From Clostridia bacterium (GTDB taxonomy: Bacteria > Bacillota > Clostridia > Oscillospirales > Acutalibacteraceae), in assembly GCA_024689165.1 (NCBI GenBank), contig JAILDS010000134.1:1-14839 (forward strand): DNA of 14,839 bases. Direction: 5' to 3'. Below are positions 14,517 through 14,839 of the stretch, piece after piece (position 1 is the first letter of the stretch; every line of letters begins with the position of its first letter). The notes beneath the pieces were generated by a model that was given only the letters and a program-made list of their open reading frames with translations, searched no databases and was not told the origin of the DNA. The position numbers were made by a program, and so were the translations under genes.

Positions 14517-14839
14517 CGTTCCGCCGTGTCGCCGGTGAAGCGCCCGAGCAATGAGAACGCGGCGTCGTAAAGCGCGCGCAGCTCCGGCTCCCCGGCGTAG
14601 AGCAAAAACAGTATATCAAGGCACCACAGAAGCGGCACGGTATGCCCGAGCGAAAGCTTGTCATTAAAAGCGACGACTGCGATCGACAGCGGAGCGGATA
14701 CTGCGGCGAAGAGAAACGCCGCGCCGGACCCGAGCGAACTGTTTACTTTCCGGCCGCTGCCGGAAACTGCCGCATTATATACGAGTCTGAACAGCGCGAC
14801 GGCAAACACCGCAGCGACCGCGGCTGCAAGCGCGAAACA
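14513..14839 (-). CDS. Family B small polytopic membrane protein, copy B1 (C-terminal part, cut by right window edge)
   Basis: The last 108 residues are visible; the frame is open to the right edge, so the start is outside the window. It contains Ala/Val-rich membrane segments, a short basic loop (FRLVYNAAVSGSGRKVNSS), then AAFLFAAVSA, a polar turn and a W-containing segment (VPLLWCLDILFLLYAG). It ends E-P-E-L-R-A-L-Y with an amphipathic tail. These elements line up with the C-termini of B2 and B4. In-frame GTG codons occur near 14809 but have no reason to be starts, because coding continues upstream. The TGA stop overlaps the A1 ATG. It shows that the A/B array extends beyond the window. Confidence 0.82.
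   Translation of the reverse strand, partial: CFALAAAVAAVFAVALFRLVYNAAVSGSGRKVNSSLGSGAAFLFAAVSAPLSIAVVAFNDKLSLGHTVPLLWCLDILFLLYAGEPELRALYDAAFSLLGRFTGDTAER

Noticed and set aside
1..14839. Mobile element, CRISPR, tRNA or phage content
   Set aside because: No transposase, integrase, terminal repeats, spaced direct repeats or tRNA-like cloverleaf were found. Repetition in the window is explained by gene paralogy.

Overview
All 14 genes in this window lie on the minus strand, so they are transcribed from right to left. They are packed with gaps of 48 bp or less and with several short overlaps. I see no terminator, promoter, tRNA, rRNA, CRISPR array or insertion sequence, and no gene-free stretch longer than 48 bp. 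The most economical reading is one long polycistron, cut by both window edges. Strong purine-rich ribosome binding sites (GGAGG or AGGAG type), a moderately high GC content and a heterodimeric type IV ABC exporter fit a GC-rich Clostridia-like Bacillota (Firmicutes). That taxonomic guess is inference only.

In transcription order the window holds: B1 (14839..14513, partial), A1 (14516..13221), A2 (13197..11938), a cobalamin-binding-type radical SAM enzyme (11909..10449), a polyprenyl-phosphate glycosyltransferase of the DPM1/GtrB type (10456..9530), A3 (9520..8261), B2 (8250..7453), A4 (7451..6204), B3 (6176..5424), A5 (5409..4156), A6 (4141..2876), B4 (2862..2116), and two ABC exporter half-transporters (2067..247, and 250..1 partial).

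Family A (six paralogues, 415-431 residues, about ten to eleven membrane segments) and family B (four paralogues, about 250-265 residues, about eight membrane segments) are names used here because I recognise no named gene. Family A copies share a fixed set of polar residues: VD[YF] followed by GF in the first loop, G-[ML]-[ML]-D, an intramembrane His, [DE]EF, and D-x-x-R-[WY]-x-x-H near the C-terminus. A positive-inside topology puts all of them on the outer face of the membrane. That is what one expects of an outer-face enzyme using polyprenyl-linked substrates, such as a GT-C or Wzy/EpsG-like protein. The GT2 enzyme could supply polyprenyl-phosphate-sugar, the radical SAM enzyme could modify a sugar, lipid or nucleotide intermediate, and the ABC pair could move a lipid-linked product or another amphiphile.

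The working hypothesis is a cell-envelope glycan or glycolipid assembly locus built on an expanded array of related outer-face membrane enzymes with small membrane partners. The array, its duplication pattern (A2/A3 gapless twins around the radical SAM-GT2 pair; A1/A6 sharing private insertions at opposite ends) and the recurring B partner are the main novelty. The function is not proven by sequence alone.
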